A DNA stretch of 64,000 nt from Enterococcus crotali (GTDB taxonomy: Bacteria; Bacillota; Bacilli; Lactobacillales; Enterococcaceae): NCBI RefSeq assembly GCF_000633635.1, contig NZ_AYPQ01000005.1, forward strand, positions 132,260 to 196,259. Reading direction: 5' to 3'. Position 1 is the first letter of the stretch. Each line of letters begins with the position of its first letter. Both the position numbers and the translations under genes were made by a program. This document shows positions 1 through 9,182 of this stretch, piece after piece. The notes beneath the pieces are model-generated. The model saw nothing but the letters and a program-made list of their open reading frames with translations. It did not search any database and was not told the origin of the DNA.

Positions 1-126
1 ACCTCTGAAAAAAATGGGTTAAAACGAATTCGTAAATCGATTGGTCTTTCTGGTAAAATCGTTGAGTTTTCTGAAGCAATCTACAACACAGCTCTTTATC
101 CCTATGTAATTGAATATGAAGCGTAA
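1..126 (+). CDS. GntR-family regulator, C-terminal end (partial)
   Basis: The open frame entering the window encodes 41 residues before a TAA stop. The tail includes GKIVEFSEAIYNTALYPYV, which resembles the last strands of the UTRA ligand-binding domain of GntR/HutC-type repressors, where an 'E.s...yr...y' strand closes the domain. The DNA-binding half lies outside the window, so the target and effector cannot be told. A strong intrinsic terminator follows directly, so the gene ends its own transcription unit and is not co-transcribed with the ABC exporter. The family call is inference from a short tail. Confidence 0.5.
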   Translation, partial: TSEKNGLKRIRKSIGLSGKIVEFSEAIYNTALYPYVIEYEA

Positions 127-130
127 AAGA

Positions 131-175
131 AATAACAGGCTGCTTACAAAAGTGTAAGCAATCTGTTATTTTTTC
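131..175 (+). terminator. Intrinsic terminator after the GntR-like gene
   Basis: An inverted repeat (AACAG.GCTTACA, loop, TGTAAGC.CTGTT) is followed by a run of T. It begins a few bases after the upstream stop codon. Confidence 0.85.
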
Positions 176-234
176 TATGGTGTGTTCGGTGTTATTGGAT
201 TAGACTAAGCAAATAGAGAAAAGGAGCGATATGA

Positions 235-984
235 ATGTTACAAGTCGAAAACGTATCTAAAATATATGGAGAAGAAATTAAATATGAAGCATTAAAAGGC
301 CTGAACTTAACTGTTGAGGATAGCGAATTTATTGGGATCATGGGACCTTCTGGAAGCGGAAAGAGTACTTTCTTGAATCTTATAGCAACGATCGATCAAC
401 CCACATCTGGACATATTTTAATGAATGGAACAGATCCAAATCAGTTAAATCAAGAAGAAATTGCAAAATTTAGAAGAAGAGAACTAGGTTTCATTTTTCA
501 AAGTTTCAATTTGATGCCAACGTTAACAGTAGAAGAGAATATTGTTTTGCCGCTAACTTTAGACGGAGAAAAAATTTCTGTTATGAAAAAACAATTGAAT
601 ATTCTCGCTGATCGTTTAGGAATTGCTAGCTTGTTAAAAAAACGGATCGCAGAAATTTCTGGTGGACAAGCCCAACGTGTAGCAGTGGCTCGTGCAATGA
701 TTCATCAGCCGCAATTATTATTGGCAGATGAGCCAACTGGAAATTTAGATACAAAATCATCGAAAGATGTCATGCAATTATTACAGCAACTAAATGAAGA
801 AGAAAGAGCAACGATTTTAATGGTGACTCATGATCCGCTAGCAGCAAGTTATTGCAAGCGTATCGTGTTCATCAAAGATGGTGAATTGATCGATGAAATT
901 CACCAAAATGGAAATCAAAAGAGGTTTTACGATGAAATCATGGTGAAACTATCTGAGATTGAAGGTGTCGATAATGAGTTTTAG
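235..984 (+). CDS. ABC transporter ATP-binding protein, bacitracin/peptide-export type (BceA-like)
   Basis: A 249-residue ATPase of the MacB/BceA class. It should power a partner FtsX-type permease in removing or sensing cell-wall-active peptides such as bacitracin or lantibiotics at the membrane. Walker A GPSGSGKST is at residues 37-45, the Q-loop near 89, the ISGGQ signature at 141-145 and Walker B LLLADEP from 161, followed by the NLD D-loop. AAGGAGCG precedes the ATG. The stop overlaps the permease start at 974 by 11 nt, the usual translational coupling of these pairs. No BceRS-type two-component genes lie next to it, so the substrate and control are inferred from family only. Confidence 0.9.
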   Translation: MLQVENVSKIYGEEIKYEALKGLNLTVEDSEFIGIMGPSGSGKSTFLNLIATIDQPTSGHILMNGTDPNQLNQEEIAKFRRRELGFIFQSFNLMPTLTVEENIVLPLTLDGEKISVMKKQLNILADRLGIASLLKKRIAEISGGQAQRVAVARAMIHQPQLLLADEPTGNLDTKSSKDVMQLLQQLNEEERATILMVTHDPLAASYCKRIVFIKDGELIDEIHQNGNQKRFYDEIMVKLSEIEGVDNEF

Positions 985-2796
985 TCAATTTGTTATTCGA
1001 AATACCTTAAGAAATAAGCATCTTTATATGGCTTATTTCTTAAGTACACTGTTTTCTGTAATGGTATTTTTCACGTTTACAGTGTTTGCCTTTCATCCAG
1101 CATTGGCGAATGGATTAAACAAAAATGCACAAATTGGAATGTTGGCCTCAGCATCATTATTTATGGCTTTGCCTTTTTCTTTGTCCTCTACTCGATGGAT
1201 GTTTTTATTCAATCTAGGAAAAAAGAATTTGGTCTGTTGATGATTCAAGGAATGAGTCCTAAGCAATTGAAAAAAATGGTTTTTATTGAAAACTTAGTCA
1301 TTGGTTTTTTTGCAACGATTATCGGAAGCATTGCCGGAATTGGTTTTTCACAAGTGATTTTATGGTTAAGCAATAAATTGATGCATGTGAATTTTGGCTT
1401 TTATTTCCCAGCACAAGCACTTCTATTAACAGTCATTTCTTTTGCAGTCCTATTTTTAGCAATTTCATTTTTCATCCAATTCCGCTTGCCGAAGTTAAGC
1501 TTACAAGAACTATTGAAAGCAGGAGATTTAGGCAAAGGGACGATTAAAAGTTCGTATGTTAAAACTATTTTAGCAATCGTATTGATTGGTGTAGGTTATG
1601 CTATTGCATTGTTAGTTAAAGGAATGATAGTTCCACTAGTTATGATTCCTGTCATCTTCTTAGTTGTTGTGGGGACACGTTTTTTATTCAATCAACTAAG
1701 TGTTTCAGTAATTGAGCGTTTAAAAAAGAAACAATCGATCTTTTGGAAAAAAACGAATATGGTGGTGTTTTCTGATTTAGCTTTTCGAATGAAGGATAAT
1801 GCGCGTTCGTTTTTCTTAGTATCAATTATTTCAACCGTTGCTTTTGCTGCGATCGGTACATTATATGGGTTTCAAAATATGATTTTAGAGAGTATGAATC
1901 AAGTGCCATACGAGTTTCAAATTACAGGGACAGCGGAAGAAACAGCGCCTGTCATACAGAACTTTAATCAAGTATTAGCAGATAACAGTATTCAAGTTGA
2001 TGAAGGCGAACTAACGATATATACGAGTGCTGATCAAGTGAACTTTATTAAAGAGTCTGAGTATAATCATCTGGCAGAATTAGTTGAAAACCCAACGATT
2101 CAAACACAAGGAGAGGCTGTTCATTTATTGCCAGGCAATATTATGGGAATGAAAGAGGTAACGATAAATGAAGTGAAATTACCAGATGAGAGTACATTAC
2201 CTGTGACTAAAACAGAAAAAACAAATGTTGTCTCAGCTTATGGAACGACCGTGGTTGTACCAGATGATACTAACTTGCAAAATTTAGAAAGTAGAATAAC
2301 GACTGTTTGGCAACCTAAAAATGCGAGTTATGAGAAGCTAGTTTCCGTTGGTAAATTTCAAGAGAAAAATATGTCTCTAATGGCAAAAAGCTATACGCAA
2401 CAAATGATTACGGATGAGTATGCGCCAATTTTATTTGTAGGAATCTTTATCGGAATCGTCTTCTTCGTCTCAGCTGGAAGCTTCCTATATTTCAGATTGT
2501 ATAGTGATATGGATGTCGATGTTGAGAAATTTAAGATGATTTATAAAATGGGCTTAGCGAAAAAAGAATTGAAGAAGATGATTTATCAACAAGTGGGTAT
2601 TCTCTTCTTTACGCCAATTGTTGTCTCAGTGATCCACGGGGCTGTTGCACTTACAGCGATGTATCATATGTTTGATCAAGGAATGCAACTGGCAGGCTGG
2701 CAAGTATTAGGTGTGTTTGTACTGATACAAATCGTTTACTACTTGATTGCGCGTGTATTTTATTTTAGAAAAGTTTATCGTTTGGTTCAAGCATAA
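974..2796 (+). pseudogene. FtsX-type ABC permease of the BceB type, interrupted by a -1 frameshift
   Basis: Partner of the upstream ATPase: a BceB/VraE-like permease with an N-terminal helix, clustered helices and a large extracellular domain (roughly 1.9-2.4 kb). Translation from ATG 974 gives MSFSQFVIRNTLRN... and stops at 1240; the rest is open in another frame from about 1157 to 2796. Adding one A near 1155 (TCATTATTT to TCAATTATTT) restores a continuous product of about 607 residues, reading through SIIYGFAFFFVLYSMDVF, which fits a BceB helix. No slippery site is seen. Everything downstream is intact with no other stop, so this is either a very recent mutation or a sequencing indel. If real, the exporter is inactive. 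Confidence 0.85.
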
Positions 2797-2802
2797 TAAA
2801 AA

Positions 2803-2848
2803 GAAGTGATTTGGACATAACTTCGTGAGTTACATCCCAGTCACTTGG
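2803..2848. repeat. Hairpin repeat of the GGACATAACT family
   Basis: AAGTGATTTGGACATAACT and AGTTACATCCCAGTCACTT form an imperfect palindrome just after the permease stop. The core closely resembles the hairpin at 52504-52552, but here there is no T run, so it may be a decayed terminator. Confidence 0.55.
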
Positions 2849-2854
2849 CATCGA

Positions 2855-2947
2855 ATAAACAGTTGGAGCAGAAGCAATCACTTCGATTACATCAATTCGA
2901 AGTGCCAAAGCACTAAGATTTGAAGGCTTCGGAAATAAGCTGATGTA
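2855..2947. repeat. Degenerate copy of a dispersed palindromic intergenic repeat
   Basis: GAATAAACAGTTGGAGCAGAAGCAA and, further on, TTCGGAAATAAGCTGA match the head and middle of the element at 46888-47012. A related head is at 13645. The space between is diverged and carries its own TTCGAAGTG palindrome. No gene is seen between 2797 and 3080. Confidence 0.55.
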
Positions 2948-3040
2948 GAAAAGTACCTACTTGGTCACAAGAATTTGAAGAGCATCAGTTAGGAATCATT
3001 CAACATCGGAATCAAACGCTGCTGTTCCATTATCAAAAAG

Positions 3041-3076
3041 AAGGGCCGATACAAAAATGTATCGGTCCTTCTTCAT
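3041..3076. terminator. Bidirectional terminator between convergent genes
   Basis: AGAAGGGCCGATACA and TGTATCGGTCCTTCTT form a long stem flanked by A-rich and T-rich sequence. It can serve the exporter (plus) and the gene ending at 3081 (minus). Confidence 0.85.
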
Positions 3077-3080
3077 TTCA

Positions 3081-3584
3081 TTAAGATTCCACGATTCCTT
3101 GATCATCAATCCGGCCAGAAATCTCAACATCATGTTCAGCGTAAAATGACAAGGGTGTTTTGCTGTTTGAAGGAGAGTTTATAGCTTCTAATAGGTCTTT
3201 TTTGAATTGGTTTATGCCGTCATCAGTTGTTGTATCATATAAAATAGTGGCATGACCTAAATCAAAAGGTAAAGAATCAAGATGTTTGTTTTGAATTTGG
3301 ATCACTCGTTTTTTCAGTGCTTTAGCATAACCTAATTCATAATAGATAATTGGATCGTGACTTGATAAATCAGTAATAATCAAGTCCGCTTTTTCTAAAC
3401 TATCATGAATCTTTTGCTCAGTTTGAGCGTGGTCTGTACCCAAACCAACTTTTACAAGTTCAAATCCTACTTGATTTTCAACAAAAGTGTCTTGAATGTA
3501 ACCAAAAAGTAAATCGGTGTGACCATTAAAAGTATTGGCATCTTCATTGATCGGCGTTGCGAAAAAACATACGTCAGTTTTCAT
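3081..3584 (-). CDS. TIR-like / nucleoside 2-deoxyribosyltransferase-fold protein
   Basis: A 167-residue cytosolic protein. The start chosen is ATG 3584 (MKTDVCFFATPINED), preceded by AAGAGGT; the upstream extension of the frame has no ribosome site. The pattern of an N-terminal CFFATPI strand, an EQKIHDSLEKADLIITDLS segment and then YYELGYAKALKKRVI, ending in PFDL...ILYD, is that of small Rossmann-like proteins related to nucleoside 2-deoxyribosyltransferases and TIR-type nucleotide-binding domains. The Asp of ITDLS and the Glu of YYELG occupy the usual acidic positions. The substrate is unknown. It is a single gene, convergent with the exporter and divergent from rlmN, with nothing that ties it to nucleotide salvage. 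Confidence 0.65.
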   Translation of the reverse strand: MKTDVCFFATPINEDANTFNGHTDLLFGYIQDTFVENQVGFELVKVGLGTDHAQTEQKIHDSLEKADLIITDLSSHDPIIYYELGYAKALKKRVIQIQNKHLDSLPFDLGHATILYDTTTDDGINQFKKDLLEAINSPSNSKTPLSFYAEHDVEISGRIDDQGIVES

Positions 3585-3785
3585 ACAAAAACCTCTTTTC
3601 TTACCTTTGATTATAGCAACGATAGGAGAGTGAAACAAACAATAAGAACAAATATCATTGAAAGTGAAATCAAGGGGATGAAAAATGGCCAATTCTACTG
3701 ACTAACCTAGATAACATATAGACAAATCAGGTACAATAAGTTATAGTATGAAGCGAATGTTTAGAAGAAATGAGGAAGAAAACTA

Positions 3786-4853
3786 GTGGAAAAAGCATCC
3801 ATTTACGGTTTAACAAAAGAAGAACTGATCGCATGGTTTATCGAACATGACGAAAGAAAGTTCCGTGCCACCCAAGTGTGGGAATGGCTTTATATCAAAC
3901 GTGTCATGAATTTTAGTGACATGACAAATTTATCAAAAGATGTCATCGAATTATTAGAAGAAAACTTTATCATCAATCCATTGCGCCAAGTGATCATCCA
4001 AGAAGCGAAAGATGGTACCGTAAAATATCTTTTTGAATTACCAGATAAAAATATGATCGAAACAGTCTTGATGCGTCAAGAATATGGGATGTCTGTCTGT
4101 GTAACAACTCAAGTTGGCTGTAATATCGGCTGTACTTTTTGTGCCAGTGGCTTACTTACAAAACAACGCGATTTAACAGCAGGAGAAATCGTCGCTCAAA
4201 TCATGCTTGTACAACATTATTTCGATGAACGGGGACAAGGTGAACGTGTAAGCCATATTGTTGTCATGGGAATCGGTGAGCCGTTTGATAACTATGATAA
4301 TCTAATGAATTTCCTACATACGATCAATGATCCAAAAGGATTAGCAATTGGAGCTCGCCACATTACTGTTTCAACAAGTGGTTTAGTACCTAAAATCAAA
4401 GAATTTGCGAATAATGGCTTACAAGTCAATTTAGCAATTTCTCTACATGCACCAAATAATGACGTTCGTACATCGATCATGCGTATCAACCGTAGCTTCC
4501 CGATTGAAAAATTAATGGATGCGGTCGATGAATACTTGGAAAAAACGAATCGTCGAATCACGTTTGAATATATCATGCTGAGTAATGTGAATGACCGTCC
4601 GGAACATGCCCAACAATTGGCTGATCTATTGAAAGACAAGAAGAAGTTAACATTTGTCAACTTGATTCCTTATAATCCAGTTAGTGAGCATGATCAATAT
4701 AGTCGGAGTGAAAAAGCGGATGTATTGAAATTCTATGATGTTTTGAAGAAAAATGGTGTTAACTGTGTGATTAGAAAAGAGTATGGAACAGATATCGATG
4801 CCGCTTGCGGACAATTGAGAAGTAAGCAAATTAAAAAAGCTAAGAAAAGCTGA
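3786..4853 (+). CDS. rlmN: 23S rRNA (adenine2503-C2)-methyltransferase RlmN
   Basis: A radical-SAM enzyme that makes 2-methyladenosine at A2503 of 23S rRNA, and in many bacteria at A37 of some tRNAs. The 355 residues are full length. CNIGCTFC (about residues 116-123) supplies the three cysteines of the 4Fe-4S cluster, GEPFDNYDN is the SAM-binding GEP motif, and the C-terminal [11 protein letters not shown] holds the conserved cysteine that takes part in the ping-pong methyl transfer. It starts with GTG after GAGGAAG. It stands alone, with a terminator directly downstream. RlmN rather than Cfr is inferred from its chromosomal place and overall pattern. Confidence 0.95.
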   Translation: MEKASIYGLTKEELIAWFIEHDERKFRATQVWEWLYIKRVMNFSDMTNLSKDVIELLEENFIINPLRQVIIQEAKDGTVKYLFELPDKNMIETVLMRQEYGMSVCVTTQVGCNIGCTFCASGLLTKQRDLTAGEIVAQIMLVQHYFDERGQGERVSHIVVMGIGEPFDNYDNLMNFLHTINDPKGLAIGARHITVSTSGLVPKIKEFANNGLQVNLAISLHAPNNDVRTSIMRINRSFPIEKLMDAVDEYLEKTNRRITFEYIMLSNVNDRPEHAQQLADLLKDKKKLTFVNLIPYNPVSEHDQYSRSEKADVLKFYDVLKKNGVNCVIRKEYGTDIDAACGQLRSKQIKKAKKS

Positions 4854-4869
4854 GAAAGCTCTTTAATAC

Positions 4870-4915
4870 CAAAAGGTCATGATGCAACCCGATTCGGTTG
4901 TACCATGACCTTTTC
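4870..4915. terminator. Bidirectional terminator between rlmN and the convergent lysR
   Basis: AAAAGGTCATG.TGCAACC, loop, GGTTGTACCATGACCTTTT. It ends exactly where the unshifted lysR frame would stop (4915), which suggests it was shaped to serve both genes. Confidence 0.9.
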
Positions 4916-4961
4916 TATTCTTCCATTAAAATATTAAAGCCATAATCAATAATATGTTCTT

Positions 4962-5843
4962 TTAAGTAATGCAAATATTCTTCTCCCATTGGTGACAGGG
5001 ACATCTGGCAGGATGAATCCAGCCGATTTCCATTACTTCATCAACATCTAGTGGTAACGCAACAATATTTTCATCATTCAATTCTCGACTCAAAACGCCA
5101 GAACTGATCGTATAACCATCGAGTCCAATCAAGAAATTAAATAATGTTGCTCGATCACTGACACGAATGCTTTTTTTGTGGTAGCGCGTACTCAATATTT
5201 CTTCTGAAAAGTGAAAGGAATTAAATTGTCCTTGTTCAAATGAAAGATAGGGGAAATCTTCTAAATCCGCTAATGTTACTGATTTTTTTCCAACTAAAGG
5301 GTTTTTTTTACTAACAAAAACATGTGGATTTGCTGTAAATAACGGATGGAAAATCAGTTGTTTTTCTTTTAATAATCGCCGAATAACTTTTTCGTTGAAC
5401 GTATTTAAGTATAAAATACCCAGTTCACTCTGAAACGTACTGACATCTTCAATGATATTATTTGTTTGCGTTTCGCGAAAGGTAAATTCATATTCATTTT
5501 TTTGGTAGGATTTGATTAATTGGACAAAAGCATGAACAGCAAAGGCATAATGTTGTGCCGAAACAGAAAATAATCTTCTTCGCGTCTCAGTTCCTTTGTA
5601 CTTTTCTTCCATCAAGTCAACTTGTTCCAAAATTTGTCGTGCATAGGATAAAAATTCAGTTCCTTCAGTTGTAAGAACCATTCCTTTTTGAGTTCTCTGA
5701 AAGATTTGAATATTCATTTCTTGCTCTAATTCTTTAATAGCAGTAGATAGGCTAGGTTGAGTGATAAAGAGATGTTTGGCTGCTTCATTAACTGAACCTA
5801 ATTCAACGACTTTTATAATATAATTCAATTGCTTGATCCGCAT
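4962..5843 (-). CDS. LysR-family transcriptional regulator (C-terminus altered by a likely indel)
   Basis: A 293-residue LTTR. The N-terminal winged helix-turn-helix (MRIKQLNYIIKVVELGSVNEAAKHLFITQPSLSTAIKEL, residues 1-45) is canonical; residues 90-280 form the periplasmic-binding-like effector domain. The last 10 residues (CPCHQWEKNI...) look wrong. Inserting one A near 5005 (AGATG to AGAATG) gives instead ARMSLSPMGEEYLHYLKEH... and runs to a TAG at 4915, adding about 30 normal-looking residues. It is the third gene of a minus-strand group (membrane protein, DeoR regulator, LysR) divergent from the ula operon; whether it controls ascorbate genes is not known. SD GAAGGAGGG precedes the ATG. 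Confidence 0.85.
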   Translation of the reverse strand: MRIKQLNYIIKVVELGSVNEAAKHLFITQPSLSTAIKELEQEMNIQIFQRTQKGMVLTTEGTEFLSYARQILEQVDLMEEKYKGTETRRRLFSVSAQHYAFAVHAFVQLIKSYQKNEYEFTFRETQTNNIIEDVSTFQSELGILYLNTFNEKVIRRLLKEKQLIFHPLFTANPHVFVSKKNPLVGKKSVTLADLEDFPYLSFEQGQFNSFHFSEEILSTRYHKKSIRVSDRATLFNFLIGLDGYTISSGVLSRELNDENIVALPLDVDEVMEIGWIHPARCPCHQWEKNICIT

Positions 5844-5884
5844 AATAAATCCCTCCTTCGAATTTAAAATAACAGTATTTTATC

Positions 5885-6652
5885 TTAGATCTCAACTTGG
5901 ATCACTTGTACACCTTGTTTTTCGATCTCTCGAATCACTTCAGGTGAAGCAAATGTATCTGTGATTAAATAATTGATATCTTTGATATTTCCACTAGTAA
6001 AATTAGACGAAAAACCAATCTTACGATAATCTGCAACAACGATCACCAGACCATTCGTCCGTTCAATGATCAGCGAATTTATTTTAGATTCATGTAAGAC
6101 AGGTGTAGTGATCCCATTCTCAATACTGAGTCCAGAACAGCCAATAATTGAAATATTTGAAGACATCTTTGAAAATGACTCGATTGCGATGTCACCAACT
6201 AAAGCTTCTTTTGGAAAACGAATTTCACCACCAGATAAAATAACTGTTGAATTTGGATTATGATCTAGATTGGCAACTTTAACATTATTTGTAACGATAG
6301 TCACTCGTTTATCCTCCAGATTTTTTAAAGAAGATAACGCAGTTGAGCCCGTATTGATAAATAACGTATTTCCATCTTTGACAAATTCCGCCGCTTTTTT
6401 GGCGATTGCATTTTTTAAGATTTCGATTTCCTCATTATAATCTTCTGTTCCTGTTTTTTGAACGATTTGCGCTTTTCCGTGAGCGCGTTGAACTAACCCC
6501 ATTTTTTCTAAAGCGATCAAGTCACGACGAACAGTTATTTCTGAAACGTCTAGCTGACGACTAATTTCTTTCACTAATAGACTTGTATTGCTACTCAATA
6601 GTTCAAGTAATGTATCGCGACGATTTTTGATCGTTTTGTGTGAGCTTTTCAT
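5885..6652 (-). CDS. DeoR/GlpR-family repressor, probable ula-operon regulator
   Basis: A 255-residue DeoR-type regulator. Residues 10-60 (RRDTLLELLSSNTSLLVKEISRQLDVSEITVRRDLIALEKMGL) form the HTH, with the family signature VSEITVRRDL. Residues 75-240 form the sugar-phosphate-binding DeoR-C domain, including TLFINTGSTA and VVADYRKIG. It lies divergent from the ascorbate operon with one small gene between. UlaR in E. coli is of this family and responds to L-ascorbate 6-phosphate, so control of ula is a sound inference. Tandem repeats at 7520-7549 are candidate operators. SD AAGGAGG lies just upstream. Confidence 0.9.
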   Translation of the reverse strand: MKSSHKTIKNRRDTLLELLSSNTSLLVKEISRQLDVSEITVRRDLIALEKMGLVQRAHGKAQIVQKTGTEDYNEEIEILKNAIAKKAAEFVKDGNTLFINTGSTALSSLKNLEDKRVTIVTNNVKVANLDHNPNSTVILSGGEIRFPKEALVGDIAIESFSKMSSNISIIGCSGLSIENGITTPVLHESKINSLIIERTNGLVIVVADYRKIGFSSNFTSGNIKDINYLITDTFASPEVIREIEKQGVQVIQVEI

Positions 6653-6667
6653 TTCAAATCCTCCTTT

Positions 6668-7431
6668 CTAGAGCAGTTTAGTGACTGCCAGTGTATTACC
6701 TAACGTTTTTGCTTCTTTTAATAATCGATAACCTTCGGATGTGTGATCTAGTTTAAGCAAACATTGACCTTTTAGATATAAAAGGTAGGTCAGTTCTCGA
6801 TTATTCAAACGTTTTTTATCAATCAACTCTAATTCACTTAAGCATTTTTTGTTTCTATTTTGATGAAAATATCTCATTCCGGCAATTTCATGCATGAAAA
6901 TAAGGCGTTGATTTGCTTTTTTTTAACATTTTTTAACTTAAATAAACTTACTAGACAATTATTTAAATTTTCTTCTTCTTTTAAAAAGGAATAACACTGC
7001 ATTTGCGTATGATAATAAATGAACAGGTAGTCCAATGTAGCATGAAAAAAATGCTGATTCCGTTTTAAATGTGCTAAGCAACCTTGATAGTCTCCTGCGT
7101 CTAATAAAAGCAAGCCGTCAAAAATAATAATAGACTGTTTGAAGCCATTAAACAAATCTTTTCTACTTAGAAGCTCTTTTAAAGCTGTCGCTTTATTCAA
7201 GTCACAATCAATATTTAGGGCATAAATCATTTTTTCATAGATATTTTTTAGATACTCGAAAAGGATAACGATACTTAGGACAATACCTCCTAGACAGCCA
7301 AAAATAAGCTTTGTAGCTAAATCTTGAGAACGAGTGACTAGGTAATAGATATAGAGTGCAAATACTAAATACACGATCCATAACAACCCTTTTTTTCCAA
7401 AGTAAAAACTTTTCCAAATAAACGTTTTCAT
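6668..7431 (-). pseudogene. Two-helix membrane protein with a TPR-like tail, frameshifted
   Basis: The first part (from ATG 7431, SD GAGGTG) encodes a membrane protein with two helices near residues 13-30 and 41-60 and a helical cytosolic region; it stops at 6874. The second part is open in another frame from 6895 to 6668 (FHQNRNKKCLSELELIDKK... to VTKLL). Adding one T to the T4 run at about 6895-6899 joins them as ...INALFFMHEIAGMRYFHQN... into one product of about 253 residues, with helical TPR-like repeats in the second half. I do not recognise the family. It precedes the deoR gene by 15 nt and must be its co-transcribed partner. Real decay or sequencing indel cannot be told apart here. 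Confidence 0.65.
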
Positions 7432-7519
7432 ATTCCTCACCTCACCGAAACTATATCATAAAAAAAGCTATATGAACATAAAAAAAGATGTTATATTCTT
7501 TTTTATAGTTGTTTTAATC

Positions 7520-7549
7520 ATAAACGTTCTTAAAATGATATAAACGATC
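7520..7549. promoter_or_regulatory. Candidate operator: phased direct repeats in the ula divergent region
   Basis: ATAAACGTTC (7520-7529) and ATAAACGATC (7540-7549) are direct repeats exactly 20 bp apart, on one face of the helix, just upstream of the ula promoter. They are a plausible site for the neighbouring DeoR-type repressor. Binding is inference. Confidence 0.45.
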
Positions 7550-7560
7550 GTATAAATAGA

Positions 7561-7588
7561 TTGAAAACGGTTTAAAATATTGTAGAAT
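7561..7588 (+). promoter_or_regulatory. ula operon promoter with overlapping cre-like site
   Basis: TTGAAA, 16 nt, TAGAAT forms a sigma-A promoter 40 nt before ulaG. TGAAAACGGTTTAA (7562-7575) overlaps the -35 and differs from the CcpA consensus TGWAANCGNTNWCA at one position, so catabolite repression is likely. Confidence 0.65.
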
Positions 7589-7628
7589 GAAAAGTGTAAT
7601 CGAGATTGAGAGACTATGGAGGGATCAT

Positions 7629-8693
7629 ATGGCAACAATTCATGATGTAACAAAAGAAAGTTGGATTTTAAGTACGTTTCCAGAATGGGGAACTTATTTG
7701 AATGAGGAAATCGAACAAGAAGAAGTCAAAGCGGGAACAGTCTCTATGTGGTGGCTAGGATGTACGGGAATTTGGTTGAAGTCACACGAGGGAACAAATA
7801 TTTTATGTGACTTATGGTGTGGGACAGGAAAAAGAACGCATGGTAATGGAAAAATGAAAAAAGGACATCAAATGATGCGAATGAGTGGTTGTGAGAATAT
7901 GCAGCCTAATCTTAGAACACAGCCTTTTGTGATCGATCCATTTGCAGTCAAAGACGTTGATGCGTTAGTTGTCACCCATATTCATTCGGATCATCTAGAT
8001 ATCAACACTGCAGCAGCAGTTCATCAAAATTGCCCGAATGCTCGTTTTATCGGACCAAAAGAAGTGGTCGATACGTGGTTGAAATGGGGAATTCCAAAAG
8101 AGAAAACAACAATCGTAAGACCCGGTGACCGTGTGGCAATCAAGGATGTGGAGATCGTTGCGTTGGAAGCCTTTGATAGAACGGCATTAGTGACTTGTGA
8201 AGATCCAGAGGTGACGTTAAAAGGGAAATTACCTCAAGATATGGATGAAATCGCTGTTAATTATTTATTTGAAACAAGCGGTGGGAACATTTATCATGCG
8301 GGTGATTCTCATTATTCCAATTTGTTTGCCAAGCATGGGAATGAACACAAAATCGATGTGTGCCTTGGAGCCTACGGTGAAAATCCAAGAGGAATCACTG
8401 ATAAAGTAACCTCAGTTGATATGTTGCGAATGGCCGAATCATTGAATGCGAATGTGGTCATCCCAGTTCATTATGATATCTGGGCTAACTTTATGGCAGA
8501 TCCAAAGGAAATCACTGAAATATGGAAGTTCAAAAAAGATCGATTGAACTATCAATTTAAACCATTTATTTGGCAAGTAGGTGGAAAATTTACGTATCCG
8601 AATGATAAAGACAAACTAGAATTTAACTTTTATCGCGGTTTCGATGATGTTTTTACAACAGACAACGATACTCCGTTTCCATCATTTTTATAA
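7629..8693 (+). CDS. ulaG: L-ascorbate-6-phosphate lactonase UlaG
   Basis: A metallo-beta-lactamase-fold hydrolase that opens L-ascorbate 6-phosphate to 3-keto-L-gulonate 6-phosphate in the cytosol. The 354 residues equal the length of E. coli UlaG. The THIHSDHLD motif (near residues 116-124) is the metal-binding HxHxDH signature, and [15 protein letters not shown] and VIPVHYDIW supply further ligands. The start chosen is ATG 7629 behind GGAGGGA; an earlier in-frame ATG at 7587 lies at the promoter -10 and is not used. It is the first gene of the ascorbate operon. Confidence 0.95.
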   Translation: MATIHDVTKESWILSTFPEWGTYLNEEIEQEEVKAGTVSMWWLGCTGIWLKSHEGTNILCDLWCGTGKRTHGNGKMKKGHQMMRMSGCENMQPNLRTQPFVIDPFAVKDVDALVVTHIHSDHLDINTAAAVHQNCPNARFIGPKEVVDTWLKWGIPKEKTTIVRPGDRVAIKDVEIVALEAFDRTALVTCEDPEVTLKGKLPQDMDEIAVNYLFETSGGNIYHAGDSHYSNLFAKHGNEHKIDVCLGAYGENPRGITDKVTSVDMLRMAESLNANVVIPVHYDIWANFMADPKEITEIWKFKKDRLNYQFKPFIWQVGGKFTYPNDKDKLEFNFYRGFDDVFTTDNDTPFPSFL

Positions 8694-8708
8694 GAAAGGA
8701 GCAAGTGA

Positions 8709-9167
8709 ATGCTAAAGTATTTTTATGATAATGAGTTGATTCGATTTTGCAATGAAACTCCTGATAATTGGGAGGATGCTGTGATTCTTAGTTGTCAGAC
8801 CTTGTTGGAGAAAAACATTATTACACAACAATATATCGATGAAATCGTAGAATGTGTTCAAAAATACGGTCCTTATATCGTGATTGTTCCAGGAGTTGCT
8901 ATGCCTCATTCCTCAGAAGATAGCCAAGGAGTTTTAGGGACAGCGATTTCTTTTACAAAAATGAGTCAAGATGTAGTCTTTGAGGAGGGCAATGATGAAA
9001 AAAATGCTCGTCTATTTTTTACTTTGGCCGCTAAAAATAGTGAAGAACATGTTGAGAATATTTCAAAATTATCAGAGATGTTGATGACAGATGGGTTGAT
9101 CGAAGCATTGATGACGGTAGAGACAATGGAGGATTACCAAAACGTAATGACAACTTTTGAGCTATAG
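8709..9167 (+). CDS. ulaC: PTS ascorbate-specific EIIA component (UlaC)
   Basis: A 152-residue EIIA of the mannitol/fructose fold. IVPGVAMPHSSEDSQGV carries the phospho-accepting histidine (PH, about residue 68), which takes phosphate from HPr and passes it to EIIB. SD AGAAAGGAGC overlaps the end of ulaG's spacer. It lies 15 nt after ulaG and 15 nt before the EIIC gene, so the three are one transcript. Assignment to ascorbate rests on the operon. Confidence 0.92.
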   Translation: MLKYFYDNELIRFCNETPDNWEDAVILSCQTLLEKNIITQQYIDEIVECVQKYGPYIVIVPGVAMPHSSEDSQGVLGTAISFTKMSQDVVFEEGNDEKNARLFFTLAAKNSEEHVENISKLSEMLMTDGLIEALMTVETMEDYQNVMTTFEL

Positions 9168-9182
9168 AAAGAAGGGGAGTAA

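Noticed and set aside
1150-1200. Programmed frameshift in the exporter permease
   Set aside because: No slippery heptamer or stimulatory hairpin is seen; the same single-base loss pattern occurs in six other genes.
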